A model generated the notes under the pieces. It was given only the letters and a program-made list of their open reading frames with translations. It was not told the origin of the DNA and did not search any database. From a virus, in the IMG/VR virus record IMGVR_UViG_3300017813_000001, positions 1-39,349 of that record: a DNA stretch of 39,349 nucleotides; one strand, written 5' to 3'. The position numbers were made by a program, and so were the translations under genes. Positions 24,128 through 31,228 of the stretch are shown piece after piece; position 1 is the stretch's first letter; each line of letters begins with the position of its first letter.

Positions 24128-24342
24128 TGGGTACTCCAGGATGAATAGGTCGGCTCACACAGCACTCCCAGCTCGGAGCAATGGGTGTGGTGGAGCCGAA
24201 AACGAAGAGGCCTCGCACTTTGTCGGGGCCCTGAATAGGCCCTCATTAAAATATGAGGGTTGCCGGTTACCTGATCCGGCGCCCTTAGGCGGTGTGTTGA
24301 GGCCTGATCCGCAGCGTTGTGCTGTTTCACTTCCTCCGTCGA
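24128..24342. other. Gene-free stretch between holin and tRNA genes
   Basis: 215 bases without a credible gene. On the minus strand it holds a weak hairpin CCTCAT...ATGAGG (24241-24258) and GGGCC-TATTCAG-GGCCC. It also carries the 13-base ATGAGGGCCTATT that recurs at the end of the Q-position gene (about 24618-24630). A late promoter may lie here, but no convincing -35/-10 pair was found. Confidence 0.4.
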
Positions 24343-24417
24343 TGGCTGGTGAGAGTGGGATCGAACCACTGACCGATCGGTTAACAGCCGATTGCACTAC
24401 CGCTGTGCTACTCACCA
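24343..24417 (-). tRNA. tRNA-Asn (GTT)
   Basis: Seven-base acceptor TGGTGAG pairs perfectly with CTCACCA, D-arm GCAC...GTGC, anticodon stem ATCGG/CCGAT around CTGTTAA (anticodon GTT), T-arm AGTGG-TTCGATC-CCACT, discriminator G and encoded CCA. Encoded three bases after tRNA-Thr, so probably one transcript. Confidence 0.93.
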
Positions 24418-24420
24418 ATG

Positions 24421-24496
24421 TGGTGCCGCCACGAGGATTCGAACCCCGGGCCATTCGCTTACAAGGCGACTGCTCTACCACTGGAGCTATGGCGGC
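24421..24496 (-). tRNA. tRNA-Thr (TGT)
   Basis: Acceptor GCCGCCA/TGGCGGC, D-arm GCTC...GAGC, anticodon loop CTTGTAA (anticodon TGT), T-arm CGGGG-TTCGAAT-CCTCG, encoded ACCA. The first base pair of the anticodon stem is a mismatch (G/A). Phage tRNAs usually supply codons the phage uses more than the host. Confidence 0.93.
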
Positions 24497-24510
24497 TGAA
24501 TTCGGGCAAT

Positions 24511-24540
24511 AAAAAACCCGGCGCGGTGGCCGGGTTTTCT
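24511..24540. terminator. Terminator between the Q-position gene and the tRNAs
   Basis: AAACCCGGC, loop GCGGTG, GCCGGGTTT with T runs on both sides, so it can act in both directions. In the leftward direction it lies after the Q-position gene and before tRNAs and holins, the position of lambda tR', the target of Q antitermination. Confidence 0.85.
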
Positions 24541-24623
24541 TGGATCATCGATTAAGTTGCCGAAGGCAAAACTCTAACAGTGGCGATAAGGTATCACCAG
24601 CCGCACGGGAACGCAATAGGCCC

Positions 24624-25205
24624 TCATGCGGCCTCGCGCATTTCGTAAATTACCGCTGCAATGGGGCTCAATGCTCGCCGATCCAGATCCTCGCAGCACT
24701 CGAAGATCAGTTGCAGCACGCCCCCCCAATCCCGCTCCCAATTGCAAGACTCCAGGCGCACTTCGTAAACCTGCCACATCCAGGCCCTGAACTTCTCGGC
24801 GTTGGCCAGCGGGTCTTCGTTGGACGATTGCCCGCCCTGGTGCATGTGCTGGTACCGGCGTAGCACGCCCTTCACGACGAACTCCAGTTTCTCTCGCTTG
24901 GCCGCCGTCATCCGTGGAGACCGGTTTTGCACCAGCAGGAATACGACCTCTTCCGCAGCCTCGCGGATATCGTCGCTCTGCTCGGCGGCGTACATGAAGT
25001 CACCGAATACGCGGATCTGCGGGTGCAGGCGAGCGATTGCCGACTGGATGTGCCCAGCCAGTGCCCCGTGCACAGCGTGGTTTGCCGTCGGACCGCGCTC
25101 GGTGTTCTGCACCACCACACCGAGCTGCACAACATCGGAGGTCTGGCCGGGGGCCGGGTTGTACTTGCAGTCATGCCAAGCCTGGCGCGCTGAGTTGATC
25201 TTCAT
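24624..25205 (-). CDS. Putative late-gene antiterminator (Q position)
   Basis: 193 aa; ATGA overlap with NinG. 'SARQAWHDCKYNPAPGQTSDVVQLG' N-terminus, basic middle 'SPRMTAAKREKLEFVVKGVLRRYQHMHQGG', C-terminal 'WERDWGGVLQLIFECCEDLDRRALSPIAAVIYEM'. I know this type from Pseudomonas phages only as a conserved unknown. Its place right after NinG and just before a terminator, tRNAs and holins is that of lambda Q. No zinc-finger quartet typical of lambda Q is visible, so the function is inferred from position. Confidence 0.5.
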   Translation of the reverse strand: MKINSARQAWHDCKYNPAPGQTSDVVQLGVVVQNTERGPTANHAVHGALAGHIQSAIARLHPQIRVFGDFMYAAEQSDDIREAAEEVVFLLVQNRSPRMTAAKREKLEFVVKGVLRRYQHMHQGGQSSNEDPLANAEKFRAWMWQVYEVRLESCNWERDWGGVLQLIFECCEDLDRRALSPIAAVIYEMREAA

Positions 25206-25876
25206 GCTGCCTGCCCCTTTTTCAGTTCTTTGGTCTTTGCCCGGTATTCGGCGGTTATGGCTTTCAGTTGCTCTACGGTTTCTTTGCGTGGCGTGTGGTC
25301 TGCTTCCAGCGCCTCTACAGCCTCCAGGCCGATGCGGGCGATCAGCCCTTCCCGGAACGCTTGCGAAACCGTTTGGCCCTTTCGGGCGTACTTGGACGAC
25401 CCGGCGTTACAACTTTTGCACTGGAGCCAGATATTGGTGGGCACCAGCCTTAACTCTGGCCGGGCGCCCTTGCCGAGGAAGTGGCCCGCATCGAATGCCC
25501 CGCCAGTCTTCCAGCCCTGGGCATGAAGGATTGATTCCTGCGACTCGCCACAGCTGATGCAGCCGCTGCCGATGCTCAACTCGTAGGTGCGCCGGTAATC
25601 GCGCACGGCCTTTTCAGCGTCCTTCATGTGGTCGGCGCGACTTTTCAGGGCCTCCTTGCGGACCTTGATGTCCCGGCGACCAACATCCGCCAGGGCCTTG
25701 CCGGCGATCGCCCGGCCCTTCTCGGATTTGCCGTGAGCGATGGCGCACTCGATCTCTCCGCACACTGCTTGCGCGGCGCGGGCTGGAGTGAACATCACCC
25801 GACACGAAGGGCAGCGCTTGCGACGTGGGCCCCCGGAGGTGAGCGGTGTCTTGCGTTGCAGTGGGGTGCGTTTCAT
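25202..25876 (-). CDS. ninG: NinG recombination protein (Rap-like)
   Basis: 224 aa. 'RKRCPSCRVMF', a long basic helix to about residue 95, 'GCISCGESQES', 'FDAGHFLGKGARPELRLVPTNIWLQCKSCNAGSS' with the DAGH and CxxCN motifs of NinG/Rap. Four Cys/CxxC pairs fit zinc binding and an HNH-like core. Promotes phage recombination at branched DNA. ATGA overlaps on both sides. Confidence 0.9.
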   Translation of the reverse strand: MKRTPLQRKTPLTSGGPRRKRCPSCRVMFTPARAAQAVCGEIECAIAHGKSEKGRAIAGKALADVGRRDIKVRKEALKSRADHMKDAEKAVRDYRRTYELSIGSGCISCGESQESILHAQGWKTGGAFDAGHFLGKGARPELRLVPTNIWLQCKSCNAGSSKYARKGQTVSQAFREGLIARIGLEAVEALEADHTPRKETVEQLKAITAEYRAKTKELKKGQAA

Positions 25877-26388
25877 GCGGCCTCCTTGAATGCTTCGAAC
25901 TCGGCCATTTCGGTCAGGCGCTCTTCCGTGAGCGTCGGCCAGTCATGCAGCACCAGGTACGCGCAGCACTGGCGCCAGAAGTCTTGGAACACCTCTTCGC
26001 CCATTGAGTCGTACGAGAGACTGCGAGGTGTCTTGCGGGTGAGCTGCCCCAGGCCGGGGATGTCGAAAGCTTCCTCGTCGCAGTACACGCCCGACTCCAG
26101 CTGCAGGGCCTTGATAGCGTCGTGTGACTGCTTGCCAGAGAAACGGTCGATGTTCTGGCTCAGCACCCGGCCCAGGCCGTGGACCAATCCATTGAACCGA
26201 GGGTTGCGCGGCTGCTTGAGGTCGGCGCGGATCTTCGTGTTGATCCGGAAATCCCGCTCGCGAAGGATTGACCGGTCGGCGTCAGAGGACGGCACAAACG
26301 CGGCCACCTCCTTGCCGGTGGCAGGGTCGACCAGACGGCGCAGCACCAGGTACACGGGCATTGGGCGAGGCTTGGCAGGCTTGGTCAT
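25873..26388 (-). CDS. DUF1367-family protein
   Basis: 171 aa. 'RINTKIRADLKQPRNPRFNGLVHGLGRVLSQNIDRF' is the DUF1367 signature (basic, 'rPRNpkfhrk'), followed by 'ALQLESGVYCDEEAFD' and 'PRSLSYDSMGEEVFQDFW'. Often found beside NinB/NinG in lambdoid phages; function unknown, perhaps DNA binding. ATGA overlaps on both sides. Confidence 0.78.
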   Translation of the reverse strand: MTKPAKPRPMPVYLVLRRLVDPATGKEVAAFVPSSDADRSILRERDFRINTKIRADLKQPRNPRFNGLVHGLGRVLSQNIDRFSGKQSHDAIKALQLESGVYCDEEAFDIPGLGQLTRKTPRSLSYDSMGEEVFQDFWRQCCAYLVLHDWPTLTEERLTEMAEFEAFKEAA

Positions 26389-26861
26389 GCTGCAACCTCC
26401 GCCAAAGGTTCGCCGGCGCGCCGGGCCAAAAGATGTTCACGCGAGATAAAGGCGTCGACGACGAAGCCGCCAAGGTCGATCGCCAGCGGAATGCCATCGC
26501 CCTTGCCGCGAGCCACGTAGTACTTGCGATCCTTACGCCCTTGAACCGGGTCAAGGACGAAGTAGGTCTCGTCGGTGACCTCGATCAGGATCTGGTGGTT
26601 GCCACCCTCGATGTTGAGCGACGGTGACGTGCACAGGTACACACCCTCATCGGCCAGCGGCGGGCAGTCCAGACTGAAGAACGCCGTGTATTCAACGCCC
26701 AGGCGCTCGAGCATCTGCCGTAAGGTCAGATCGCCGTCGCGATATGGCTGGTGCATTTCTTCGATTACTTCCTGTGCCGGGCGCCCAACGATCATTGCCA
26801 GGCAGGTCGACACGCAGCTGTACGGGCACGCTTGCATTTGGTGAGTGATGATCGGGCTCAT
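26385..26861 (-). CDS. Papain-like (C39-type) cysteine peptidase-fold protein
   Basis: 158 aa. 'HQMQACPYSCVSTCLAMIVGRP' resembles the Gln-x-x-x-x-x-Cys active-site helix of C39/C70-like peptidases (Q10, C16). A His follows in 'GGNHQILIEV' (H89) and an Asp in 'FVLDPVQGRK' (D104), the usual order Cys-His-Asp. 'EEMHQPYRDGDLTLRQMLERLGV' matches the helix-turn region of C39 domains. It could be an active protease or an inactive peptide-binding form. Early-gene neighbours of unknown role. Possible host-takeover or anti-defence factor (inference). Confidence 0.65.
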   Translation of the reverse strand: MSPIITHQMQACPYSCVSTCLAMIVGRPAQEVIEEMHQPYRDGDLTLRQMLERLGVEYTAFFSLDCPPLADEGVYLCTSPSLNIEGGNHQILIEVTDETYFVLDPVQGRKDRKYYVARGKGDGIPLAIDLGGFVVDAFISREHLLARRAGEPLAEVAA

Positions 26862-27337
26862 GACTGTTCTCCCTTCCCCATGGCAGCGCGACGGCCTTCG
26901 TGGAACGCCATTACGTCCTGCATTCCGTTATCCACAGCGACAATCTCACGGTCGAAGTAGGCCTGGCTGTCGGTCTCACCTTCTGGCGGCAGCTCACCCG
27001 GTCCCGCCAAGGAGTTGTAGATCCACTCCATTGCGGCGGCCGGGCCCTTGCCATGCTCTTCCTCGATGAGAGCCGAACGCATGGCGAGGATGTAGCGACC
27101 GAATAGCAGGTCCATCTCCTTGATGCGCATGCGAGCGAGTTCGTTCTCAGCCTTCAGCTCAGTATTCACCCGCTCGTAGGCTTCGTAGCCGGTCTTGAGG
27201 CCGGCGATCTCGGCGCGGAGCGCTTCAACTTCCTGCCAGAGTCGGTCGGCAAGCGGATCGAACCAGCCAGCCATTTTTTGCAGGCTGCGCATGTGTGCGG
27301 CAAGCTCGGCGGATGTTTGTTCCCGGACGTAGGTCAT
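26858..27337 (-). CDS. Coiled-coil hypothetical protein
   Basis: 159 aa with a long heptad region about 20-80 ('LADRLWQEVEALRAEIAGLKTGYEAYERVNTELKAENEL') and a C-terminal 'GKGPAAAMEWIYNSLAGPGELPPEGETDSQAYFDREI'. A frequent early-operon protein of Pseudomonas phages; function unknown. ATGA overlaps on both sides. Confidence 0.72.
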   Translation of the reverse strand: MTYVREQTSAELAAHMRSLQKMAGWFDPLADRLWQEVEALRAEIAGLKTGYEAYERVNTELKAENELARMRIKEMDLLFGRYILAMRSALIEEEHGKGPAAAMEWIYNSLAGPGELPPEGETDSQAYFDREIVAVDNGMQDVMAFHEGRRAAMGKGEQS

Positions 27338-27672
27338 AGCTCTTGCTCCAGTGACTCGCCGCCATCACCCGGCGCAGATCCAGCCTTCGCCAGCGCAATG
27401 ACCTTCTCAGCCTGCTCGAGCAGCTCAGGGTACTGATCGTTCCAGTTCTGCTTGTAGGCCTTGGCCATCATTGCTTCGAGGGTCTTCAGCGGCTCTGGCG
27501 CGGCGCGCATCAGGTATGCGTTTGCCCATGACTCATCGCCGATCACGAACTTGATGCCGTTGTGATCCATGGCGCCGATGGTGGCGATCTCAAGCGGTTC
27601 GCCATCTCGCATTACGCAGACGCAGTAGTCCTGGCGGTCTACGAGCCATTGTTCTTTGGTGTGGTTGCTCAT
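27334..27672 (-). CDS. Hypothetical protein
   Basis: 112 aa. 'KEQWLVDRQDYCVCVMRDGEPLEIATIGAMDHNGIKFVIGDESWANAYLMRAAPEPLKTLEAMM' looks like the widespread phage 'wANA-LMaaAPeLL-aLe' family of small alpha-beta proteins, which are common but of unknown role. ATGA overlaps on both sides. Confidence 0.72.
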   Translation of the reverse strand: MSNHTKEQWLVDRQDYCVCVMRDGEPLEIATIGAMDHNGIKFVIGDESWANAYLMRAAPEPLKTLEAMMAKAYKQNWNDQYPELLEQAEKVIALAKAGSAPGDGGESLEQEL

Positions 27673-27857
27673 GTCCGTTGCTCCGATGCTTCAGCGATCA
27701 ATGCCATGCGCTCAAATCGCTCAGCGGCCTGGCTGGCGAGATTGGCCATGTCCGCCTCATCCACCACCGGCATGCACACGAAGCGGATGCCGTGCTTGAC
27801 CATGGTGTTCGCCATCTCAAGGGATTGGCGTAGCTGTGCTGGGTTTGCTCGTTTCAT
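27669..27857 (-). CDS. DUF1382-family small protein
   Basis: 62 aa: 'MKRANPAQLRQSLEMANTMVKHGIRFVCMPVVDEADMANL' matches DUF1382 (usually 'MkrAtpaeLRkaLE-AN-lak-gi-FVpmPVl'). One-base overlap with the P gene. Unknown function. Confidence 0.78.
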   Translation of the reverse strand: MKRANPAQLRQSLEMANTMVKHGIRFVCMPVVDEADMANLASQAAERFERMALIAEASEQRT

Positions 27858-28609
27858 CAGAAGCCCTCCTTGCAGCGCTGTGCATCGCGCTTAATGTTCA
27901 TTTTTGCCAGCAGCAGCTCGCGGGCGGACTTGCCGTCGGCCGGGATGCCTTGCTGAATGATTTTTGCCTGGACCTGCTGGTCGGCCAGCTCGTTGGCGAG
28001 CTCGAAAGCCGTCTTCTGGCTGTCGTGGCCGATCCCGGTGAGGATCTTCCCGTTCAGCGGCTGGCCTTCCTGGGCGCGGCGGATCACCACGGCGTAGTTG
28101 TGATCGAAGCGCTGGCGCAGGCCCTTGTCTTCCTGCTTGGCTGAGCGCAGGTCGAACAGCCCCGTGGCAATAGCAGCGACCTTCACACCTTCGTGGCTGT
28201 AGACGCCCATCAATGCCTCCACCCATGCGTCAGCGCTCGCTGGCAGGCCGAACGCCTCAGGGCCGGGCGTGCACCAGCCTATGAACTGGCCGACGCTTGG
28301 GGCGAACGGTGAGCCGCTCTTGCGGCACTGCTCGATTCCATAACGGATTTGCTCCAGCGTGCGGATGCCGGCGGCCATGAAGCCCATCGTCCAGTTGCGC
28401 ATCGCGGCGGCCTTGGCCTTGTCGTCCGGCCAAGCCTGCTTGTGCGCCGGAAAGATGGCCTGCAACTGCCGAAACAGGCGCTCGACCACTTCACCGGTGG
28501 CGTCATCCACAACGCCCAGCTGGGTTCCGGTCTGCGCCGGGGCCTGATAAGGGGCGGCGGTGGCCAGGGCCCGCGCTGCACCTGGGATCATCTGAGTGAC
28601 GTTCTTCAT
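27857..28609 (-). CDS. P: Replication protein P (helicase loader)
   Basis: 250 aa. 'VVERLFRQLQAIFPAHKQAWPDDKAKAAAMRNWTMGFMAAGIRTLEQIRYGIEQCRKSGSPFAPSVGQFIGWC' is the lambda P signature. Recruits host DnaB helicase to the O-bound origin. Follows the O-like gene with ATGA overlap. Confidence 0.9.
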   Translation of the reverse strand: MKNVTQMIPGAARALATAAPYQAPAQTGTQLGVVDDATGEVVERLFRQLQAIFPAHKQAWPDDKAKAAAMRNWTMGFMAAGIRTLEQIRYGIEQCRKSGSPFAPSVGQFIGWCTPGPEAFGLPASADAWVEALMGVYSHEGVKVAAIATGLFDLRSAKQEDKGLRQRFDHNYAVVIRRAQEGQPLNGKILTGIGHDSQKTAFELANELADQQVQAKIIQQGIPADGKSARELLLAKMNIKRDAQRCKEGF

Positions 28610-29358
28610 AGGTCATCACTCGTATCGGTGCGCCACGACTGGTCGTAGTAGTCCGGCCCGTTGCCGACAGTCCTGCCACCCGCCACAACCTTTTCTGGGA
28701 ACAGGCCGGTCCAGCCGTTGCTGATGGACTGGTTGATCACAGCGTCAGCGTCGTGGTGCCCTTCGAGCGTCTTGGCTTGCTTGGCGCAGGTCGTGGCGGT
28801 CAGTGGGCGCTTAATCTCGGCGCGGTGCTGGCACCAGTCCTGCCAGGTCTGGTCGCTGACGCTTTCAGGCTTGGCGGTCACCGGATCAAACTTCGCAGCC
28901 TTGGTGCGCGAGGGTGCTTTAGCGCCCGAAGGTTTTTCAGTCCTTGCTTGCTGTTTCAGTCCTTGCTCACCTTCAATACTTACTAGTGTCGGATTTGCCG
29001 GATACGGTTGAGCCGGAAGCGGTTCAGCCGTATACGGTAAAGCCGGAAGCGGTGATTCAGAGACGACGTAGTGGGTTTCACCAAGCAAACCAGAACCCAA
29101 ACGATCCTGGCGGCGCTGTACGTAGCCGGCGGTGATCAGTTCTTGCAACAGGCCGTAAACACCGTCACGCCCGGTAGGCTTCGACGACTTAGAAGTCTCG
29201 TTGCGCAGGTGAGTGACTGACACGGCCCAGTGGTCAGGCTTACCCAGCAGGAACACCAGCAGGCCACGCGCAGCCCAGCTCAGGCGTGCGTCCTCGCTGA
29301 TCGACTTGCTGAGCATGTAGAAATTCGCCTCAGGACGAGGCGCACGAATAATGCTCAT
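28606..29358 (-). CDS. O: Replication initiator O-like protein
   Basis: 250 aa from ATG 29358, in ATGA overlap with the gene before it and with GGGAG upstream; an ATG five codons earlier is also in frame. Residues about 10-95 form a winged helix ('SWAARGLLVFLLGKPDHWAVSVTHLRNETS' and 'GRDGVYGLLQELITAGYV'), the DNA-binding domain of phage O proteins. A Pro-rich repeat linker ('PLPALPYTAEPLPAQPYPANP', about 101-121) is encoded by iterons. The C-terminal helical part likely contacts P. Confidence 0.85.
   Translation of the reverse strand: MSIIRAPRPEANFYMLSKSISEDARLSWAARGLLVFLLGKPDHWAVSVTHLRNETSKSSKPTGRDGVYGLLQELITAGYVQRRQDRLGSGLLGETHYVVSESPLPALPYTAEPLPAQPYPANPTLVSIEGEQGLKQQARTEKPSGAKAPSRTKAAKFDPVTAKPESVSDQTWQDWCQHRAEIKRPLTATTCAKQAKTLEGHHDADAVINQSISNGWTGLFPEKVVAGGRTVGNGPDYYDQSWRTDTSDDL
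28997..29056 (-). repeat. Four 15-bp iterons inside the O-like gene, probable replication origin
   Basis: On the plus strand: GCCGGATACGGTTGA, GCCGGAAGCGGTTCA, GCCGTATACGGTAAA, GCCGGAAGCGGTGAT, head to tail without gaps. Lambda ori has four 18-bp iterons in the same place within O. Next to them is an AT-richer stretch (28930-28996) with two copies of TTTCAGTCCTTGCT 19 bases apart. Confidence 0.8.
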
Positions 29359-29660
29359 TGCAAGGTCTCCCACTGAGGGAAGCGGCTACCCTGGAGGATC
29401 TTGCTGATAGCGGACTCGCGGATAGATTGAGGGTCAACGCCAGCAAGGCGACGGATCAGTACCTTGGACGCCAGCACGGCGGTTATCAGCTCGAACAGAG
29501 CATCGCCAGTGCAGCCTTCACACTTCGACTCTTCAGGGTCCAAATAGACACTCAGCGAGAACTCGCTTTTGTCCCAGGCCATAAAGGCGAGCTGGTCATT
29601 GCTGAACTGCTCCATGTAGGCTTCGTCAATGACGGTTGGTTTGATCGACTGCTGACTCAT
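29355..29660 (-). CDS. Hypothetical early protein
   Basis: 101 aa with 'YMEQFSNDQLAFMAWDKSEFSLSVYLDPEESKCEGCTGDALFELITAVLASKVLIRRLAG' and a C-terminal 'SIRESAISKILQGSRFPQW'. One CxxC. Lies where lambda has cII but shows no CII-like HTH. ATGA overlaps on both sides. Confidence 0.68.
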   Translation of the reverse strand: MSQQSIKPTVIDEAYMEQFSNDQLAFMAWDKSEFSLSVYLDPEESKCEGCTGDALFELITAVLASKVLIRRLAGVDPQSIRESAISKILQGSRFPQWETLQ

Positions 29661-30463
29661 GAGACACCACCTAGCATATCAGCTTCACGAGCAGCCCACA
29701 TTGCGCGGATCTTGGTCAGGCCCTTACCAGTAACGCGGGCCGTGGCCACGGTTGTCTTGCCGTTTTCTGGATGCTCGAAAGTGCTGAGCTTCGCCGTCAG
29801 ATACCCTGACTCAATAGGGGCTTGCATCGGTTCGTTTTTGCGCAGCGTTACCCAGCGTTTCTGGCGCAGGAAGTCCATGAGACGCTTCTGGCCGGTGCCA
29901 ATCAGTTTGGCCGCCTCGCCCACTGAGTACGTTTCGTGGGTCACCGTGACGGCATTGAAGAACTCAACCTTTGGCGCGTCGGCGCAAACCTTCTGCTCCA
30001 ACAGCTGGTTTTCATTGGTCAGCTCGGTATTGTCTGCCTCCAGGTGCACGACTTTTCGCACGTTGTCGGTCAGCAGGGCCAACAGGACCTTTGGGTCGTT
30101 CAGGCGACTCATGTCAAACGAAGGTTGCGATGCCGATTCCTCCAGCACCTGCCATCGATCGACCAACGCGCCAGTGAATTCGGGACTCAGCTGTGCAACC
30201 ACCACAAGGCTGTCACGCTTCCCTTTTTCGCCAGAGAATACGTATTCCTCGACCGGGCGCCCGCCAGTGGGCTTCTCCACCATTGGTGGGTTATCAATTA
30301 CGCCTTTGAATGCCAATCTTTCTATGGCTCGCTTCACGCTGTCGTGTCGAGAGCCAACCAGATCGGCAATTTCTTGCGATGACATACTGCGCGCCACGTT
30401 TTCAGCTATCGAAAAACGTGGCGCGGATTCGTTGGTATTGACGACGGATTGGGGAATAGGCAT
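29657..30463 (-). CDS. Rha/antirepressor-type regulatory protein
   Basis: 268 aa from ATG 30463 (TGGAG seven bases upstream). N-terminal Rha-like part: 'SSQEIADLVGSRHDSVKRAIERLAFKGVIDNPP' and 'YVFSGEKGKRDSLVVVAQLSPEFTGALVDRWQVLE'. Coiled coil at about 140-165, then a C-terminal ANT/KilAC-like domain ('TYSVGEAAKLIGTGQKRLMDFLRQKRWV', 'GYLTAKLSTFEHPENGKTTVATARVTGKGLTKI'). Likely DNA-binding regulator of lytic/lysogenic choice. Its 5' coding region contains a 13-bp perfect inverted repeat related to one near the Acb2-like gene. Confidence 0.82.
   Translation of the reverse strand: MPIPQSVVNTNESAPRFSIAENVARSMSSQEIADLVGSRHDSVKRAIERLAFKGVIDNPPMVEKPTGGRPVEEYVFSGEKGKRDSLVVVAQLSPEFTGALVDRWQVLEESASQPSFDMSRLNDPKVLLALLTDNVRKVVHLEADNTELTNENQLLEQKVCADAPKVEFFNAVTVTHETYSVGEAAKLIGTGQKRLMDFLRQKRWVTLRKNEPMQAPIESGYLTAKLSTFEHPENGKTTVATARVTGKGLTKIRAMWAAREADMLGGVS
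30390..30425. repeat. Inverted repeat CGCGCCACGTTTT...AAAACGTGGCGCG, copy B
   Basis: Thirteen-base perfect arms (30390-30402 and 30413-30425) with a ten-base spacer, inside codons 12-25 of the Rha-like gene. Related to copy A at 23178-23213. May be an autoregulatory operator. Confidence 0.8.
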
Positions 30464-30558
30464 TATTCGCTCCAGAACTTTGTTGTAAGTGCTGCACAAG
30501 AAGCCAGGCCACGAACCTGGCTTTTTTGTGCCCGTGATTTGGCAGTTCGGTATTTCAT
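30463..30558 (-). CDS. Possible 31-aa leader or small basic protein
   Basis: ATG 30558 has TTGAGGATC nine bases upstream; the frame MKYRTAKSRAQKSQVRG... ends with TAATG at the Rha-like start, so it could couple translation. Part of it is read through the hairpin of the opposite-strand terminator at 30501-30527, so coding status is uncertain. Confidence 0.35.
   Translation of the reverse strand: MKYRTAKSRAQKSQVRGLASCAALTTKFWSE
30501..30527 (+). terminator. Plus-strand terminator opposing the early right operon
   Basis: AAGCCAGG, loop CCACGAA, CCTGGCTT followed by a T run on the plus strand. In the direction of the known genes (minus) the hairpin has only TTCTTG after it, so it points against them. 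May block antisense transcription into the cro/cI region. Confidence 0.65.
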
Positions 30559-30590
30559 TGGCAGATCCTCAATAGTCCCTGAGGGGCTAA

Positions 30591-30779
30591 TCAGCCCTTG
30601 CGTCCTATGGAAGCGACGTTGCTCCGGCTCTTGGGTGGCCGGGTCATTCGATCCAGTGCCCGGTTCATAATTGTTGCGGCCATCTCTTCCGGCGTTATCC
30701 CGTTGCGTCTGGCCAATAGCTCCAGATCAGCGAGTCCCTGCCAGTCGAGCTGGATTTCCAGCGGTTTTCTTTCAGGCAC
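30591..30779 (-). CDS. Small regulator-like protein (ribbon-helix-helix type)
   Basis: 62 aa from GTG 30779 with a strong AGGAGG upstream. 'KPLEIQLDWQGLADLELLARRNGITPEEMAATIMNRALDRMTR' shows a beta strand and two helices of an Arc/MetJ-like fold, then a basic tail 'RPPKSRSNVASIGRKG'. Possible transcription factor in the cII region. Confidence 0.62.
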   Translation of the reverse strand: MPERKPLEIQLDWQGLADLELLARRNGITPEEMAATIMNRALDRMTRPPKSRSNVASIGRKG

Positions 30780-30797
30780 AGGGCCTCCTGGGCCACT

Positions 30798-30986
30798 TCA
30801 GGCCACGTCAGTTTTCGCGTTAAGCTCTTCCATCATCTGGTTCAGGCCGCGCTCGAGGATTTCCCGGGCGAGAACTGCTTTCTGCGTGCGCTGAAAACGC
30901 GCCATAGCAGTGAGCAGATCGTCGGCCACTTCATCTAGGCGGACCTTGGTAGGCTTGTCGTGCATGTGGCTTGGGTCGAAGTGCAT
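30798..30986 (-). CDS. Arc-like ribbon-helix-helix protein
   Basis: 62 aa; ATG 30986 with TGGAG seven bases upstream. 'KPTKVRLDEVADDLLTAMARFQRTQKAVLAREILERGLNQMMEEL' is a strand followed by two helices, the ribbon-helix-helix plan. Directly after cro. Probably a DNA-binding regulator of early genes. Confidence 0.7.
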   Translation of the reverse strand: MHFDPSHMHDKPTKVRLDEVADDLLTAMARFQRTQKAVLAREILERGLNQMMEELNAKTDVA

Positions 30987-31015
30987 CGTTTGTCTCCAGT
31001 GGCTGATGAATGGTT

Positions 31016-31222
31016 TTAAGCGGCTGATTTTTTAAGCTGGTTTTGGCTCGGGAACGGGCGAACCTCTTCGGCATGAAAGGTGCCGTCCGATGCCTCGGTC
31101 ACGAAAATGTCCCGGCCAACCCTGAGTGCTTTGTTCAGCGCACCCTGGGACATACCGAGCAACTGAGCGGCCTTGGTTTGGCCCTTGCTGATAGCGAACT
31201 GATTGAGAGTGATTCGGCTCAT
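31016..31222 (-). CDS. cro: Cro-like repressor
   Basis: 68 aa from ATG 31222, with GGAG eight bases upstream (a 24-base-longer start at 31246 lacks a ribosome site). 'RITLNQFAISKGQTKAAQLLGMSQGALNKALRVGRDIFV' followed by 'DGTFHAEEVRPFPSQNQ' parallels lambda Cro ('[28 protein letters not shown]', 'AEEVKPFPS'). Divergent from cI. Its ribosome site overlaps operator site a, so binding could also affect its own translation start. Confidence 0.92.
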   Translation of the reverse strand: MSRITLNQFAISKGQTKAAQLLGMSQGALNKALRVGRDIFVTEASDGTFHAEEVRPFPSQNQLKKSAA

Positions 31223-31228
31223 GGCCAT

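Noticed and set aside
25873-26388. Calling the gene before NinG a NinB
   Set aside because: The sequence fits DUF1367 and lacks the NinB pattern.
28997-29056. Iterons as a CRISPR array
   Set aside because: Repeats are contiguous without spacers and lie within a coding gene.
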